A DNA stretch of 64,000 nucleotides. Source: a virus. Below the pieces are notes generated by a model. It was not told the origin of the DNA and did not search any database. It saw only the letters and a list, made by a program, of their open reading frames with translations. Shown here in pieces: positions 1 to 8,000 of the stretch. The stretch covers positions 1-64,000 of IMG/VR virus record IMGVR_UViG_3300044730_001016; one strand, 5' to 3'. Both the position numbers and the translations under genes were made by a program. Position 1 is the first letter of the stretch. The number at the start of each line of letters is the position of its first letter.

Positions 1-321
1 CCCACACCAATCGAAACCCTTATCCCAAGCATTGAAGCCTGGGCAAATGCCAGAGGCATAACCTCCCCCCAATCCCAACTCCTAAAGTTCTTTGAGGAAG
101 GTGGTGAGCTTGCAAGCGCACTGCTTAAAAACAAAGAAGAAGAGGAAAAAGACGCTGTGGGAGACGTGCTTGTAACACTCATAATCTATTGTAAACTCCG
201 AAACATTAACCTCGCCGAATGTCTTTCCCTAGCATGGGAACAAATCAAAAACCGTACTGGCAAGACACAAGGTGGCATATTCGTAAAAGATGAAACAAGC
301 AGCACTACACCTACTAGCTAA
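1..321 (+). CDS. MazG-like NTP pyrophosphohydrolase, 5' end cut by window
   Basis: The open frame runs from base 1 to a TAA at 319-321, so the N-terminus lies outside the window. The visible 106 residues contain the MazG-type metal-binding pattern: EEGGE, then about 20 residues later EKDAVGD, in an all-alpha context, followed by a helix ending KNRTG. MazG-like enzymes hydrolyse (d)NTPs to the monophosphate and pyrophosphate using Mg2+. Phage versions are thought to affect nucleotide pools or (p)ppGpp. The next gene starts inside its 3' end, so the two are probably one transcript with the SSB-like gene. The family is fairly sure; the substrate is unknown. Confidence 0.75.
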   Translation, partial: PTPIETLIPSIEAWANARGITSPQSQLLKFFEEGGELASALLKNKEEEEKDAVGDVLVTLIIYCKLRNINLAECLSLAWEQIKNRTGKTQGGIFVKDETSSTTPTS

Positions 322-487
322 CATTGAGGACTTGTCCGTAGAGTTAAAACTCCACATTGAAGAAGCCGAAAATGGATGCAAAACTGCCCAGAAAACTATG
401 AGCAAAGCTTCCTTCCGGCTAGTTAGAAACGCCACAGCAATCAAAAACATTATCAAAGAACTAAAGCCCTACGGCAAAAAATTTTAA
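290..487 (+). CDS. small basic protein, possibly Hc1/histone H1-like
   Basis: A 65-residue ORF begins inside the end of the MazG-like gene (32-nt overlap) and stops 18 nt before the SSB-like gene. The N-terminal half reads as an amphipathic helix; the C-terminal half is basic (SFRLVRN, IIKELKPYGKK). Length and the basic helix recall the small histone H1/Hc1-like proteins of Bacteroidota and their phages, but the resemblance is weak and a DNA-binding role is inference. Tight placement between two replication-type genes supports it being real. Confidence 0.6.
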   Translation: MKQAALHLLANIEDLSVELKLHIEEAENGCKTAQKTMSKASFRLVRNATAIKNIIKELKPYGKKF

Positions 488-505
488 CCACTAATCCGTT
501 AAACT

Positions 506-1189
506 ATGAGCAGATTTAAGCCTCGTAACACAAACCAGCACCCTTGCACTCTTTGGTTAGAGTGGGGTGGTGCTGATGGTAACTTTCGCTACTATGATAA
601 AGCAGCAGGTACCAGAGTCCCATTTGAACTGGGGCGGTTTATTGTGCTAGATGTCCTTAGCACCATCACCGGTTTTGACGAAAGTTCAAACCAAGGCGTG
701 TATGCCAATGAGGTGAGGGACACCACAAAGCAAGAGATAACCGTCAGAACTAAGTCTGGGGTAATTAAAAAAGGGCTGTATAGCCAAATGAAAGAAAGCC
801 TGCCCAAAGGCATTAAGTTTACCTCCTCCATTTACATCGCAATAGAAGTCGATGGCGAGGTTAAACTTGGCAACATCAAACTCTCCGGCGCTGCCCTTAA
901 CTCATGGGTTGATTTCCAAAAGAACAACCGCATGTACGATGGAGCAGTTAAATTCTCAGAGGTTGGCTCCGGTAAGAAAGGCGCTGTATCCTACAAGTTC
1001 CCCAAGTTCACCCTAGAGCAAACAACCCCGCAAGAGGAAGAGTCTGGCAAGGGCGTGTGGCAACTCCTAGAGGATTACCTAGAGGCATACTTTGGCACAG
1101 CTCCCACCACCCCGGAAACAGATAAGCCTCTAACCCAAGGGGAAGAGGAACTCTTGGCCGAGAGCGATGATGAGGACTTCCCATTCTAA
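506..1189 (+). CDS. ssb: single-stranded DNA-binding protein-like
   Basis: This 227-residue protein has a beta-rich body consistent with an OB fold and ends in a long acidic tail finishing DDEDFPF. That is the classic SSB tip (acidic residues then P-F), used to recruit replication and repair partners. The tail starts at about residue 175 and is rich in E, D, T and P. The role would be coating ssDNA in replication and recombination. A strong intrinsic terminator follows 10 nt after the stop, so this is the last gene of its transcription unit. Phage SSBs diverge widely, so the call rests on the tail and the neighbourhood. Confidence 0.7.
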   Translation: MSRFKPRNTNQHPCTLWLEWGGADGNFRYYDKAAGTRVPFELGRFIVLDVLSTITGFDESSNQGVYANEVRDTTKQEITVRTKSGVIKKGLYSQMKESLPKGIKFTSSIYIAIEVDGEVKLGNIKLSGAALNSWVDFQKNNRMYDGAVKFSEVGSGKKGAVSYKFPKFTLEQTTPQEEESGKGVWQLLEDYLEAYFGTAPTTPETDKPLTQGEEELLAESDDEDFPF

Positions 1190-1198
1190 ATTAACCAC

Positions 1199-1228
1199 AG
1201 CCCCAGTGTAACAGCTGGGGCTTTTTAA
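1199..1228 (+). terminator. intrinsic terminator after the SSB-like gene
   Basis: An 8-bp perfect stem AGCCCCAG (1199-1206) / CTGGGGCT (1215-1222) has an 8-nt loop and is followed by a T run, 10 nt after the SSB-like stop codon. Confidence 0.9.
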
Positions 1229-1236
1229 CTTTTATC

Positions 1237-1635
1237 ATGAACCGAAGACAAAGAAAAATAAACGATAAGGCCGTAGAAAACGACCAGCAGATACTTGGCA
1301 AATTTATTGAGTCTGCCAAAAACATCACCTTCCAAGTGGCCGAAGGGGAAACCGATATGCAAGCCGCACAGAAGGCCATGCTTAAAAAAGGCATGGAGTT
1401 TAAAGCCCTCTGGAATAAACGCCACGCCGAAGGGAAACGTGCCAATGCACTAAGAGAGGATTTCCCATTACAACTACTACAACTATTTGGACTTTATGAA
1501 GAAGATACAACTCAAAACACTCAAATTCCTGATGAAGCACATGCTCCCGATGGAGGATTACGATCTGCTGACAATCCTAATAAACGGCGTAGAACCACTA
1601 AAAAAAAGAGTGAAGACTCCCCACCAACTCTTTAG
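1237..1635 (+). CDS. hypothetical charged protein
   Basis: A 132-residue ORF starts 9 nt after the terminator T run. The first 80 residues are predicted mostly helical and charged; the C-terminus is low-complexity and basic (NKRRRTTKKK) then SEDSPPTL. No family recognised. Its last part overlaps another ORF in a different frame, so either its C-terminus or the start of the next ORF may be wrong, or a frameshift joins them. Confidence 0.55.
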   Translation: MNRRQRKINDKAVENDQQILGKFIESAKNITFQVAEGETDMQAAQKAMLKKGMEFKALWNKRHAEGKRANALREDFPLQLLQLFGLYEEDTTQNTQIPDEAHAPDGGLRSADNPNKRRRTTKKKSEDSPPTL

Positions 1636-1783
1636 CATTACCCACTCCATATCCCCTATGCTAATAGTCAATAAGGAAGATTTGGTTAATGTAAAGAAAG
1701 ATGAAAAGGGAATGATTGTGTGGTTCGACAATCAAATATCGTGGACTGAATCCACCCACCTATCTACTATTTTAAACAAATGA
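1532..1783 (+). CDS. hypothetical protein overlapping the previous gene
   Basis: The open frame extends back to 1487, with ATGs at 1487, 1496, 1532 and 1541. I chose 1532 to limit overlap with the preceding ORF, which still overlaps by about 100 nt. The product is about 83 residues, starts MEDYDLL near residue 6, and has a C-terminal segment IVWFDNQISWTES that looks like real protein. No family recognised. It converges with the minus-strand late genes: its stop at 1783 lies inside the end of the next gene. Confidence 0.45.
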   Translation: MKHMLPMEDYDLLTILINGVEPLKKRVKTPHQLFSITHSISPMLIVNKEDLVNVKKDEKGMIVWFDNQISWTESTHLSTILNK

Positions 1784-2073
1784 CGATTGGCGCCATAGCC
1801 TATGATGTGAACCTTTCGGCGGATAAAAACCTTCCGAGACATGGTTATGGCCCTAATCTTTTTTATCATATACATAACCTCTATCCCCTTAAAGGAAATA
1901 CAAGAGAAATCTACAAAGTATAAATCTGGGGAAAACTTGTTGTCAAAGGAAACAATCATCTCAAACCCCCTCTTCCTAACGCAATATATCCCCTTGTCTG
2001 TTAAAACATCTTCATAGTGCTTCGCCATATTGGGGTCGGCACAAAGAACAGCACATTTAATCAGGCTTGACAC
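1732..2073 (-). CDS. hypothetical protein, possible degenerate receiver-like fold
   Basis: A 113-residue ORF is the last gene of the minus-strand region, overlapping the holin gene by 17 nt. The order of elements (LCADPN near the N-terminus, SPDLYFVDFS near residue 50, an amphipathic helix after) faintly resembles a response-regulator receiver domain. The conserved lysine and acidic pair are not convincing, so this is only a fold-level guess. It overlaps a plus-strand ORF tail by 52 nt, marking the convergent end of the two transcription blocks. Confidence 0.55.
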   Translation of the reverse strand: MSSLIKCAVLCADPNMAKHYEDVLTDKGIYCVRKRGFEMIVSFDNKFSPDLYFVDFSCISFKGIEVMYMIKKIRAITMSRKVFIRRKVHIIGYGANRHLFKIVDRWVDSVHDI

Positions 2074-2509
2074 TCCGGATAATACCTAATCCTTTCTTTG
2101 CCTTCTTGATAAAGTCAAATACCCTGTCTGTAATGCCATTTCCTGTTGCCCATTTGACTTTCTCATCTACCGAGGTATATTCTATCCAAATCAAAAATAA
2201 GGCCGTTAGAAGCGTTGAAAAGTGGTCTTTCGGGAAGTACATCATCACAAGCTCATTCAACACCCAAGAATCAAGCAAATAAACAAAGGTAAGGCCACCA
2301 CAATAGCTTACCATCTTGGCCGTAAAACCCTCCCTAGTTTTCTTGCTTGTTATCACTTCCCCTGTCCTCTTAGCATACCACCGGCCAACAAAGGTGTCAG
2401 CAACCACAGCGAAAAACACTAGCACTAATAAAGGGGCTAATGGGATAAAGAATGAAATCACTACCGAAATGTATGACAACAGCGTTGCCTTAAAAGTTAT
2501 CTTATCCAT
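2057..2509 (-). CDS. holin
   Basis: A 150-residue membrane protein with at least three hydrophobic segments (about residues 8-27, 27-42 and 68-105) and a basic C-terminal tail (FDFIKKAKKGLGIIRSVK). This matches the holin family of Bacteroidota phages in length and topology. It would form inner-membrane lesions that release the amidase. It follows amidase and spanin-like genes in one overlapping operon, overlapping the spanin-like gene by 13 nt. Confidence 0.75.
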   Translation of the reverse strand: MDKITFKATLLSYISVVISFFIPLAPLLVLVFFAVVADTFVGRWYAKRTGEVITSKKTREGFTAKMVSYCGGLTFVYLLDSWVLNELVMMYFPKDHFSTLLTALFLIWIEYTSVDEKVKWATGNGITDRVFDFIKKAKKGLGIIRSVKPD

Positions 2510-2928
2510 CGTTTCCCAATTACATATAGCATACTTGCTAACAACAAAAATAAAAAGAATTTACCAATCAAAATAAAGGCTTTCTCCCACCATGTCAATC
2601 CCTTTACTATGGTGCGTATCGTGTGGCGGTGGAGGTCTTGTAAGGTGGCTATAAAATCCTTCGGCGCCGTAACACAATCCACCCACATTCTACCCTTCTC
2701 ACGTATCACCCGAACCTTTCCCTTCTTGGTAATAAACACAGTATCCATATCCTGACACGTATCTATAAACGTAAAGGATATAGTGTCCGGAGGAATGATT
2801 ATAGTCGTATCGCGATACACAATAGAATCACGAACCTCAACACTTTCCCTTGGAGGAAACTTCTCATTACACTTCTTCTCAGTAATGCACGATGATAGTA
2901 AAAGGAAAAGAATGGCAATTCGGATCAT
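2497..2928 (-). CDS. unimolecular spanin-like lipoprotein
   Basis: I start at the ATG at 2928, which forms an ATGA overlap with the amidase stop; the longer frame from 2973 would add 15 residues before the signal peptide. From this start the protein has a signal peptide with lipobox LLLSSC, a charged periplasmic region with beta character, and a C-terminal transmembrane helix (FILIGKFFLFLLLASMLYVIG) with basic tail. An outer-membrane lipid anchor plus an inner-membrane C-terminal helix in one chain is the layout of a u-spanin, which fuses the membranes in the last lysis step. Placement between amidase and holin fits. Confidence 0.72.
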   Translation of the reverse strand: MIRIAILFLLLSSCITEKKCNEKFPPRESVEVRDSIVYRDTTIIIPPDTISFTFIDTCQDMDTVFITKKGKVRVIREKGRMWVDCVTAPKDFIATLQDLHRHTIRTIVKGLTWWEKAFILIGKFFLFLLLASMLYVIGKRWIR

Positions 2929-3353
2929 AACTCTTTTTTTACTTCTGCCCACCAAGCCCCAGCACCAAAACATGGGCAGGCTTTGTTGACATTCGGAAAG
3001 TCCCGATGCCCTAATACCTTAGCGTTTGGGAACTTATCGGTTAGCTTGGTAACCAGTTCTGCCATTGCTTGCTTCTGTTCTTTAGTACGGTTGTCGGTAG
3101 GCTTACCCTTGGCATCAATGCCGCCGATGTAGCTGATATGAATGCTATCGTGGTTATGGCCCTTTACCCCGTTGGTGGTCTTTTCAATTGGCCAGTTGTC
3201 CACTACCTTGCCGTCCCGTTCAATGATAAAATGGTAACCGGGCGAACCCCAGTTCAGTACCTTTTTATGGTATCGGTTAATGCTGTCAGCCGTGGCCGTT
3301 ATGTTGCTGGCTGTTGTGTGCAGAACGATGTGGTTAATTGGTCGCATCTTCAA
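2925..3353 (-). CDS. endolysin: T7 lysozyme-like N-acetylmuramoyl-L-alanine amidase
   Basis: This 142-residue protein matches the T7 lysozyme/PGRP-type amidase family in full length. Visible zinc ligands are His in IVLHTTAS, His in VLGHRDFPN, and Cys in ACPCF. The GYHFIIERDGKVV strand and NHDSIHISYIGG segment are characteristic. It cleaves the amide between MurNAc and L-Ala in peptidoglycan. There is no signal peptide, so release depends on the adjacent holin. A second Met six nt downstream is an equally possible start. Confidence 0.93.
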   Translation of the reverse strand: MKMRPINHIVLHTTASNITATADSINRYHKKVLNWGSPGYHFIIERDGKVVDNWPIEKTTNGVKGHNHDSIHISYIGGIDAKGKPTDNRTKEQKQAMAELVTKLTDKFPNAKVLGHRDFPNVNKACPCFGAGAWWAEVKKEL

Positions 3354-3606
3354 ATGGGTTTACTGGTGTAGGGGCAACCCAAGGAATCAAAGGCAAATCC
3401 TTAACCCACATAAATTCTTCGTTGGTTGTTTGGTCAATCTCCTCAACCGAAATCACCCAGTTGGGCGGCTCGTTGCCATCTTGAATTGGGTTGTAGTAGC
3501 TGTCAGGGGCAAATAGCTGCCCTACCAAACTATCCTTTTGCGTTTCGGTTAAGAGGCCAACAAACTCGGTTTCTTGGCCTAATGGTATTTCGTTTCGTGT
3601 TATCAT
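3334..3606 (-). CDS. hypothetical protein, tail region
   Basis: The open frame extends to 3708, but the ATG at 3606 sits in an ATGA overlap with the upstream stop and gives a cleaner N-terminus (MITRNEIPLG), so I use it. The product is 90 residues, acidic, with PNWVISVEEIDQ and VKDLPLIPWV and no membrane segment. It lies between a lectin-like tail gene and the endolysin. It may be a small tail or fibre-assembly component; no family recognised. Confidence 0.65.
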   Translation of the reverse strand: MITRNEIPLGQETEFVGLLTETQKDSLVGQLFAPDSYYNPIQDGNEPPNWVISVEEIDQTTNEEFMWVKDLPLIPWVAPTPVNPFEDATN

Positions 3607-4406
3607 ACTTGGCGGCCTAATGTGGTTTGAAATGCTTGTACGGTGGTGTAGTAGTTGGCAGCTTCGGTTGTTGTAAGTTTGCTGCCACCAAGTGAGGCAA
3701 ATGCACATTGTTTGTTACTAAACTGTCCAGCAGTTCCAGCTCCATTTGAGCCTCCAATGTATAGTGAAAACCCGCTTATCAGGTTATTTGGTATTGCAAT
3801 TGACCCTATTTGTGAAGAATTTCTAAATAAAATTTGATTTGTTAAATCAGTAAATGCTTGAAAAAAACCTCGGCTATCTGAATTTGAAACAAAAAGATTG
3901 TATGCACCATTTGCATAAAAAGACTGGTTAGTGTTAAATCTTACCAATAGACCATAAGGCCTTATATTATTACCCGAATTGTTCGCAGAAAAAATTTCAT
4001 AAGGATTGCCAAGATTTGATTGGGTTCTTGAATAAAATGACATTGAATTTTGCAATGAATCACATTCAGCATTTGGAACATAGAAGGTGTCCGCATACGC
4101 ATTTGTGCCGTTGCCCTGAATCCCGTTTGCAGAATGCGTCCAGCCGCCAGAAAAAACCAACCTAAACGCTGCGTTTGCATCTTGCGGGTCTTTTAAGTTA
4201 AACTTATGCGTAGTGGCCGTGCCCCCAACAAATGGGTAAATGGCTTTTAGTTTAGTCCAAATGCCGAAACTTTTGAGCGAAATAACCAAATTGTTTATTG
4301 CCGATGTTATTGTGCCGTCGGTAATGCCAGCCGCAGCCAAAAAAGCAACTGCATCAGGGTCAAGACCTATCTCTCCAGCCATCATTTCTAACCTCAACCG
4401 CCTCAT
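3603..4406 (-). CDS. tail protein with lectin-like (LamG-type) domain
   Basis: A 267-residue protein. After about 65 residues including a helical segment and KAIYPFVGG, the rest is beta-rich with many aromatic and N/G/S turns (NGIQGNGTNAYADT, PYGLLVRFN, SGFSLYIGG). This is the pattern of a concanavalin-like or LamG-like jelly-roll in phage receptor-binding or fibre-tip proteins. Gene position after other fibre genes fits a receptor-binding role. The start at 4406 is 2 nt from the upstream stop; an internal Met pair near residue 8 is an alternative. Confidence 0.65.
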   Translation of the reverse strand: MRRLRLEMMAGEIGLDPDAVAFLAAAGITDGTITSAINNLVISLKSFGIWTKLKAIYPFVGGTATTHKFNLKDPQDANAAFRLVFSGGWTHSANGIQGNGTNAYADTFYVPNAECDSLQNSMSFYSRTQSNLGNPYEIFSANNSGNNIRPYGLLVRFNTNQSFYANGAYNLFVSNSDSRGFFQAFTDLTNQILFRNSSQIGSIAIPNNLISGFSLYIGGSNGAGTAGQFSNKQCAFASLGGSKLTTTEAANYYTTVQAFQTTLGRQV

Positions 4407-4407
4407 G

Positions 4408-5229
4408 TTAAACCGCTGGTGTTATGATGTAACCTACATTCGTGCCCCCCATCCAAAAGAAAACAATCAGGTTCACTTTGGCAAGGTTGTAGTCAATCGG
4501 CCCGAACTTGATTGCCGTGCCCCCTGTTACCACAATTGTCGGTGCAACCGTATCATCGTGGTAAACTATTTGGTCAATGCCTCGCACCGCATTGGTCAAG
4601 CTAACTGCAATATTGCCCGTTTCGGGTGCGGCATAAGTGCCGTATTCTTGCGGCGTAACCAATGCAACAGCAACCCCCGTAGTGGTGGCAACAGTGTTCT
4701 GTTTGCCAGCCAATGCGCTATCCACGTAGCCTTTATTCGCCGCATCGCTGTTATTTGTTGGCGTGCCAAGGTTAGTAAGGCTTTGTGCCCCCATGTTCAA
4801 TGCCCCTGTCATTGTGCCGCCTGATTTGTCAAGTTTCAAGGCATCGGCGGTGTCAACGTATGTTTTGGTTGCCGCATCGGCGGGGCCAAACGGCGTACCC
4901 AAGTTTTCAATTTGGTTGTTACCCATATCCAAATCGCCAGTCATCGTATCGCCTGTCTTTTGAACTGCCGTGCCTACTTGCGAAAGGGCTGTATTGGCAA
5001 TAGTCAATGCAGTGTTTACATTTGCCAATGCACTAGTAGCCGTAGCCTGAGCGCTAGAAGCATCAGCAATGGCCTGTGTGGCATCTACCTGTGCTGCATT
5101 GGCAACTGCCAAGGTAGAAGCTACAAGCTGGTCTTTAGTAGCCCTTTTCGTGGTTCCACCCTGAACAATGGGTAGTAAATCTGGGCCGTTGACCGTAGAG
5201 GCCGGTGGTAAATTTGATATTCTTGGCAT
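4408..5229 (-). CDS. tail fibre protein with repeated TMTG...AATKxYVD motifs
   Basis: This 273-residue protein contains two copies of the tail-fibre repeat: DTMTGDLDMGNNQIENLG then DAATKTYVD, and TMTGALNMGAQSLTNLG then DAANKGYVD, at about residues 92-130 and 135-172. An alanine-rich coiled-coil stretch precedes them (about residues 40-88) and a beta-rich tip follows. Such repeats form trimeric shafts that bind the host surface. The N-terminus (SNLPPAST..GPDLLPIVQGG) is a common fibre attachment module. Confidence 0.82.
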   Translation of the reverse strand: MPRISNLPPASTVNGPDLLPIVQGGTTKRATKDQLVASTLAVANAAQVDATQAIADASSAQATATSALANVNTALTIANTALSQVGTAVQKTGDTMTGDLDMGNNQIENLGTPFGPADAATKTYVDTADALKLDKSGGTMTGALNMGAQSLTNLGTPTNNSDAANKGYVDSALAGKQNTVATTTGVAVALVTPQEYGTYAAPETGNIAVSLTNAVRGIDQIVYHDDTVAPTIVVTGGTAIKFGPIDYNLAKVNLIVFFWMGGTNVGYIITPAV

Positions 5230-5230
5230 A

Positions 5231-5545
5231 TTACACTAGTATTTCTTCGTCTAAATTGGTAAGGAGTGGCTCATCCCCCTCAGTTAATAAGGGTAAGCCT
5301 GAAAGTAAATATGAAGCCCTCGCACAAGCAAGATACTTTTCGGCGAGTTCCCACTTCCCAGAATGCAAAGCATCTAAATAACTGCAAACATTTACATACA
5401 AACTAACATTGGGGCCGATAACATTCGGGTCGGGAATAACAACAACAATGCCCTTCCTAGCACATGCCAAATACTCCTCAGCCTTCTCCCAGTTCCCTGA
5501 GTGCAAAGCATCTAAGTATTTACACACATACTTGTATGGCTCCAT
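5231..5545 (-). CDS. small protein made of two near-identical repeats
   Basis: A 104-residue ORF with an internal duplication. YVCKYLDALHSGNWEKAEEYLACAR (in two pieces: YLDALHSGNW and EKAEEYLACAR) recurs as YLDALHSGKW and ELAEKYLACAR about 50 residues later. Each repeat looks like a helical hairpin. It lies between two fibre genes with 1-nt spacing on each side, so it is probably a fibre-associated or chaperone-like small protein. Function unknown. Confidence 0.7.
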   Translation of the reverse strand: MEPYKYVCKYLDALHSGNWEKAEEYLACARKGIVVVIPDPNVIGPNVSLYVNVCSYLDALHSGKWELAEKYLACARASYLLSGLPLLTEGDEPLLTNLDEEILV

Positions 5546-7200
5546 TAGAACCCTAATTCAATGGTTTCTAACCGGCAATACCAAACAATGTTCTTGCTCC
5601 CCTCACCAGTTACCGTTATATCCAACGTGTCAGTAGCATTGTTTGCCACAGCATTCACGTCCCAACCAATAGTGGTGGACTGATAATGCTCTTGGGTAAC
5701 AATACGATACACAGAAGTATTGTCAGGGTTAACACTCCAGTTGGGAGATACCGTAGCAACCTTCGTAGTGCCATTGTACGCAGTAATCTCCCTATTCTGC
5801 CCAGAACCGGTACCGCTAATGATGTAAATGTAGGAGCGCTCAAACGCATTGGTAATGGAAGTAGCACCAGCCTGCAAGGTAATAGTGCCAGCAGCACCAG
5901 CCTGAGCCGTTCCCGCTTCGCGAATAGTACGCGACAAAGTAGTGTCGAAGTTAATACCATTCACAAGGGAAGTAGTACCCCCCACATTCTTAACCAAGCC
6001 AGTCAAATGCCAACTTGCACTATCTCCAGGGGCGCCACCGCCACCAGTATTATCCTGAACGGCGTTTACTAAAGCGCTAAACGCAACAGAAGAATTAGTG
6101 GGCACGTTAAACGATAAACCACTATCCCCCAAAAACATTATTGCTGGAGTAGCATTCGTAGTGGCAGATTGCAATAAGTTAATAGCATGCTTGCGGAGCG
6201 TTACAGTGTTCCCATTGTTTCGGGCAAATTCACCCTCCCGGCTAGCCGTTACATCTTCACCTAAAGCAATAGAATTATTGCCACTAGCAGTAACACCCTC
6301 CCCATACGCAAATGACTGAGTGCCACTCGCCGTAGAGCTTATACCCCCAGCGAAAGAATTAACCCCAGAAGCAACGTTGCTATCCCCCACAGCCTTTGAG
6401 TTAGAACCACTCGCTGTGTTGGCATTGCCACTAGCCGAAGCCCTAGCCCCACTCGTGGTGTTTCCGTTGCCCTGAGCAAAGGAATTAAGACCACTGGCAA
6501 CATTACTCTGCCCAACAGCCCCAGCATAATTGCCAGCAGCCGTAGAACCACTACCATTTTGCACAAAACTACTCGTGCCGGCAGCAGCAGTAAAGATTTG
6601 ACCCCCAAGCATCACCCATACCTGAGCTGCCGTAAGGTCAATGGGAGTGGAAGCGCCCCCCGTATTGTTGCCCTTAATAGTCAAGGTCGGCATGGTGGCC
6701 AACTGAGCATTTGTAATGCTCGCAGCAGCTAACCTGTCAGCAGGCATACTACCAACCGAAACCTTGCTTCCATCAATACCAGTCGCTATCTTGGCATTAG
6801 TAACCGCCAAGGCAGCAATATCTCCAGTTTCTATCCACTCAGTAGCATTTGCCGCCGGTAACACAGAAACACTAAAAGCAGAACCATTATACACCACCGC
6901 AATCACAGCGCCCTTCAACGCCTCAGTAGCACTCAACGCATACCCAAATATCGTGAAAGTATTTGCCCCCAAGGTAACACCCCCAGGGAAGAAAAACATT
7001 CCAACCATTCCCGTTGGAGGAGTACCTGCCCCACCATACGCAATCGTTAGCGGAGAAGATAAACTTACCCCAGCAGTAGTCATTACATAATACTTCAAAA
7101 GGTCATTCTCATCCAAGTTTAACGTGGAAGCAGAAGAAGCCCCCTCCAAAGTTAAATTGGCTACACCTATTGCAATCGTTTTGTAGGACTGGACTATCAT
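5545..7200 (-). CDS. tail fibre/adhesin with YadA-type head repeats
   Basis: A 551-residue protein starting in an ATGA overlap with the previous gene. About residues 200-310 carry a run of roughly 14-residue SxAxG repeats (NVASGLNSFAQGNGN, TASGSNSKAVGDSN, TASGNNSIALGED), the signature of the left-handed beta-roll head of trimeric autotransporter adhesins, also found in phage fibres. The N-terminal region resembles a fibre base; the C-terminal 200 residues are beta-rich. Probably a homotrimeric receptor-binding fibre. The repeats give a visible period in the DNA and could vary in copy number. Confidence 0.8.
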   Translation of the reverse strand: MIVQSYKTIAIGVANLTLEGASSASTLNLDENDLLKYYVMTTAGVSLSSPLTIAYGGAGTPPTGMVGMFFFPGGVTLGANTFTIFGYALSATEALKGAVIAVVYNGSAFSVSVLPAANATEWIETGDIAALAVTNAKIATGIDGSKVSVGSMPADRLAAASITNAQLATMPTLTIKGNNTGGASTPIDLTAAQVWVMLGGQIFTAAAGTSSFVQNGSGSTAAGNYAGAVGQSNVASGLNSFAQGNGNTTSGARASASGNANTASGSNSKAVGDSNVASGVNSFAGGISSTASGTQSFAYGEGVTASGNNSIALGEDVTASREGEFARNNGNTVTLRKHAINLLQSATTNATPAIMFLGDSGLSFNVPTNSSVAFSALVNAVQDNTGGGGAPGDSASWHLTGLVKNVGGTTSLVNGINFDTTLSRTIREAGTAQAGAAGTITLQAGATSITNAFERSYIYIISGTGSGQNREITAYNGTTKVATVSPNWSVNPDNTSVYRIVTQEHYQSTTIGWDVNAVANNATDTLDITVTGEGSKNIVWYCRLETIELGF

Positions 7201-8000
7201 ATCAAGTTTCTTTTAATTGTAAAGTATTCGGCAGTTATTGTGCCCGTAGTAGAGATAACACTCTGCAAAGTAATAGCAATGGCACCACCACTATCCAAGT
7301 TCGTAACAGCAGCAGAAGTAGTGTAGTAGTTTTCCGTAGTGATTAAGTTCCCGGAAACAGTAGATGTCTCAGACTTCACAGAAATTGCAACAGTTGTTGC
7401 ACTGAGCCTCGTAACCGTAGCATAGCCCCTCTGAACGAAAGTGCTTGAAGATAATCCTAAGTTCTGGAAAACAAAGGTAGTGGCCCCAATCCCAATACGC
7501 ATATTCCTTGTGTTTGGGCTGACAGAAGTGTTTATGTAAAATTCTAACTCTAGCTGTGATCCATTCGGCGCTAACGTGCCTTGGGGCATTGAGTAAGTGT
7601 ATAACGTGGCACTAGAAGTCGCAGTTTGCTGAGTGTGGTCGTTAAACAACAATACAGTGCCATTAACCCCAGAAGGGCCGGTAACCCCAGCTAACCCACC
7701 TGGGGACACATTGCCCCCAGAAGCAACCGTAGCGGCAGGGGCAGCATTGCCAGTATATCCCAAGTTTTTAAGCTGGATAGATACTAAGCTAGGGATACTA
7801 ACCACTTGGTAGTAACCACCACCCACAACATATAAAATCTGATTAACACCCACCCACCGGTTATTCAACTGGCCGAGGTTAGTGGTGGAAACGGTAACAT
7901 TTAACCCAACACCTGGCTGAGTGAAACTAGCCGCTAAAGTGGTAAACGAGTTCAACCCATCTACACACGAACAAGGAGTATCTTGACAATTACAGCTCAT
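7197..8000 (-). CDS. fibre-like structural protein with Cys-rich start
   Basis: The frame extends to a TTG at 8006, but the ATG at 8000 forms a TGATG junction with the upstream stop, so I start there (267 aa). The N-terminus has a cysteine cluster (MSCNCQDTPCSC), followed by a beta-rich body and a short collagen-like stretch (GPSGVNG near residue 110). The C-terminal half has strand-turn patterns typical of trimeric fibre tips. It lies in the fibre cluster, so a tail appendage role is likely. Confidence 0.6.
   Translation of the reverse strand: MSCNCQDTPCSCVDGLNSFTTLAASFTQPGVGLNVTVSTTNLGQLNNRWVGVNQILYVVGGGYYQVVSIPSLVSIQLKNLGYTGNAAPAATVASGGNVSPGGLAGVTGPSGVNGTVLLFNDHTQQTATSSATLYTYSMPQGTLAPNGSQLELEFYINTSVSPNTRNMRIGIGATTFVFQNLGLSSSTFVQRGYATVTRLSATTVAISVKSETSTVSGNLITTENYYTTSAAVTNLDSGGAIAITLQSVISTTGTITAEYFTIKRNLI

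Noticed and set aside
4240-4824. 194-codon plus-strand ORF across two fibre genes.
   Set aside because: It is antisense to two genes with clear fibre motifs and crosses their boundary.
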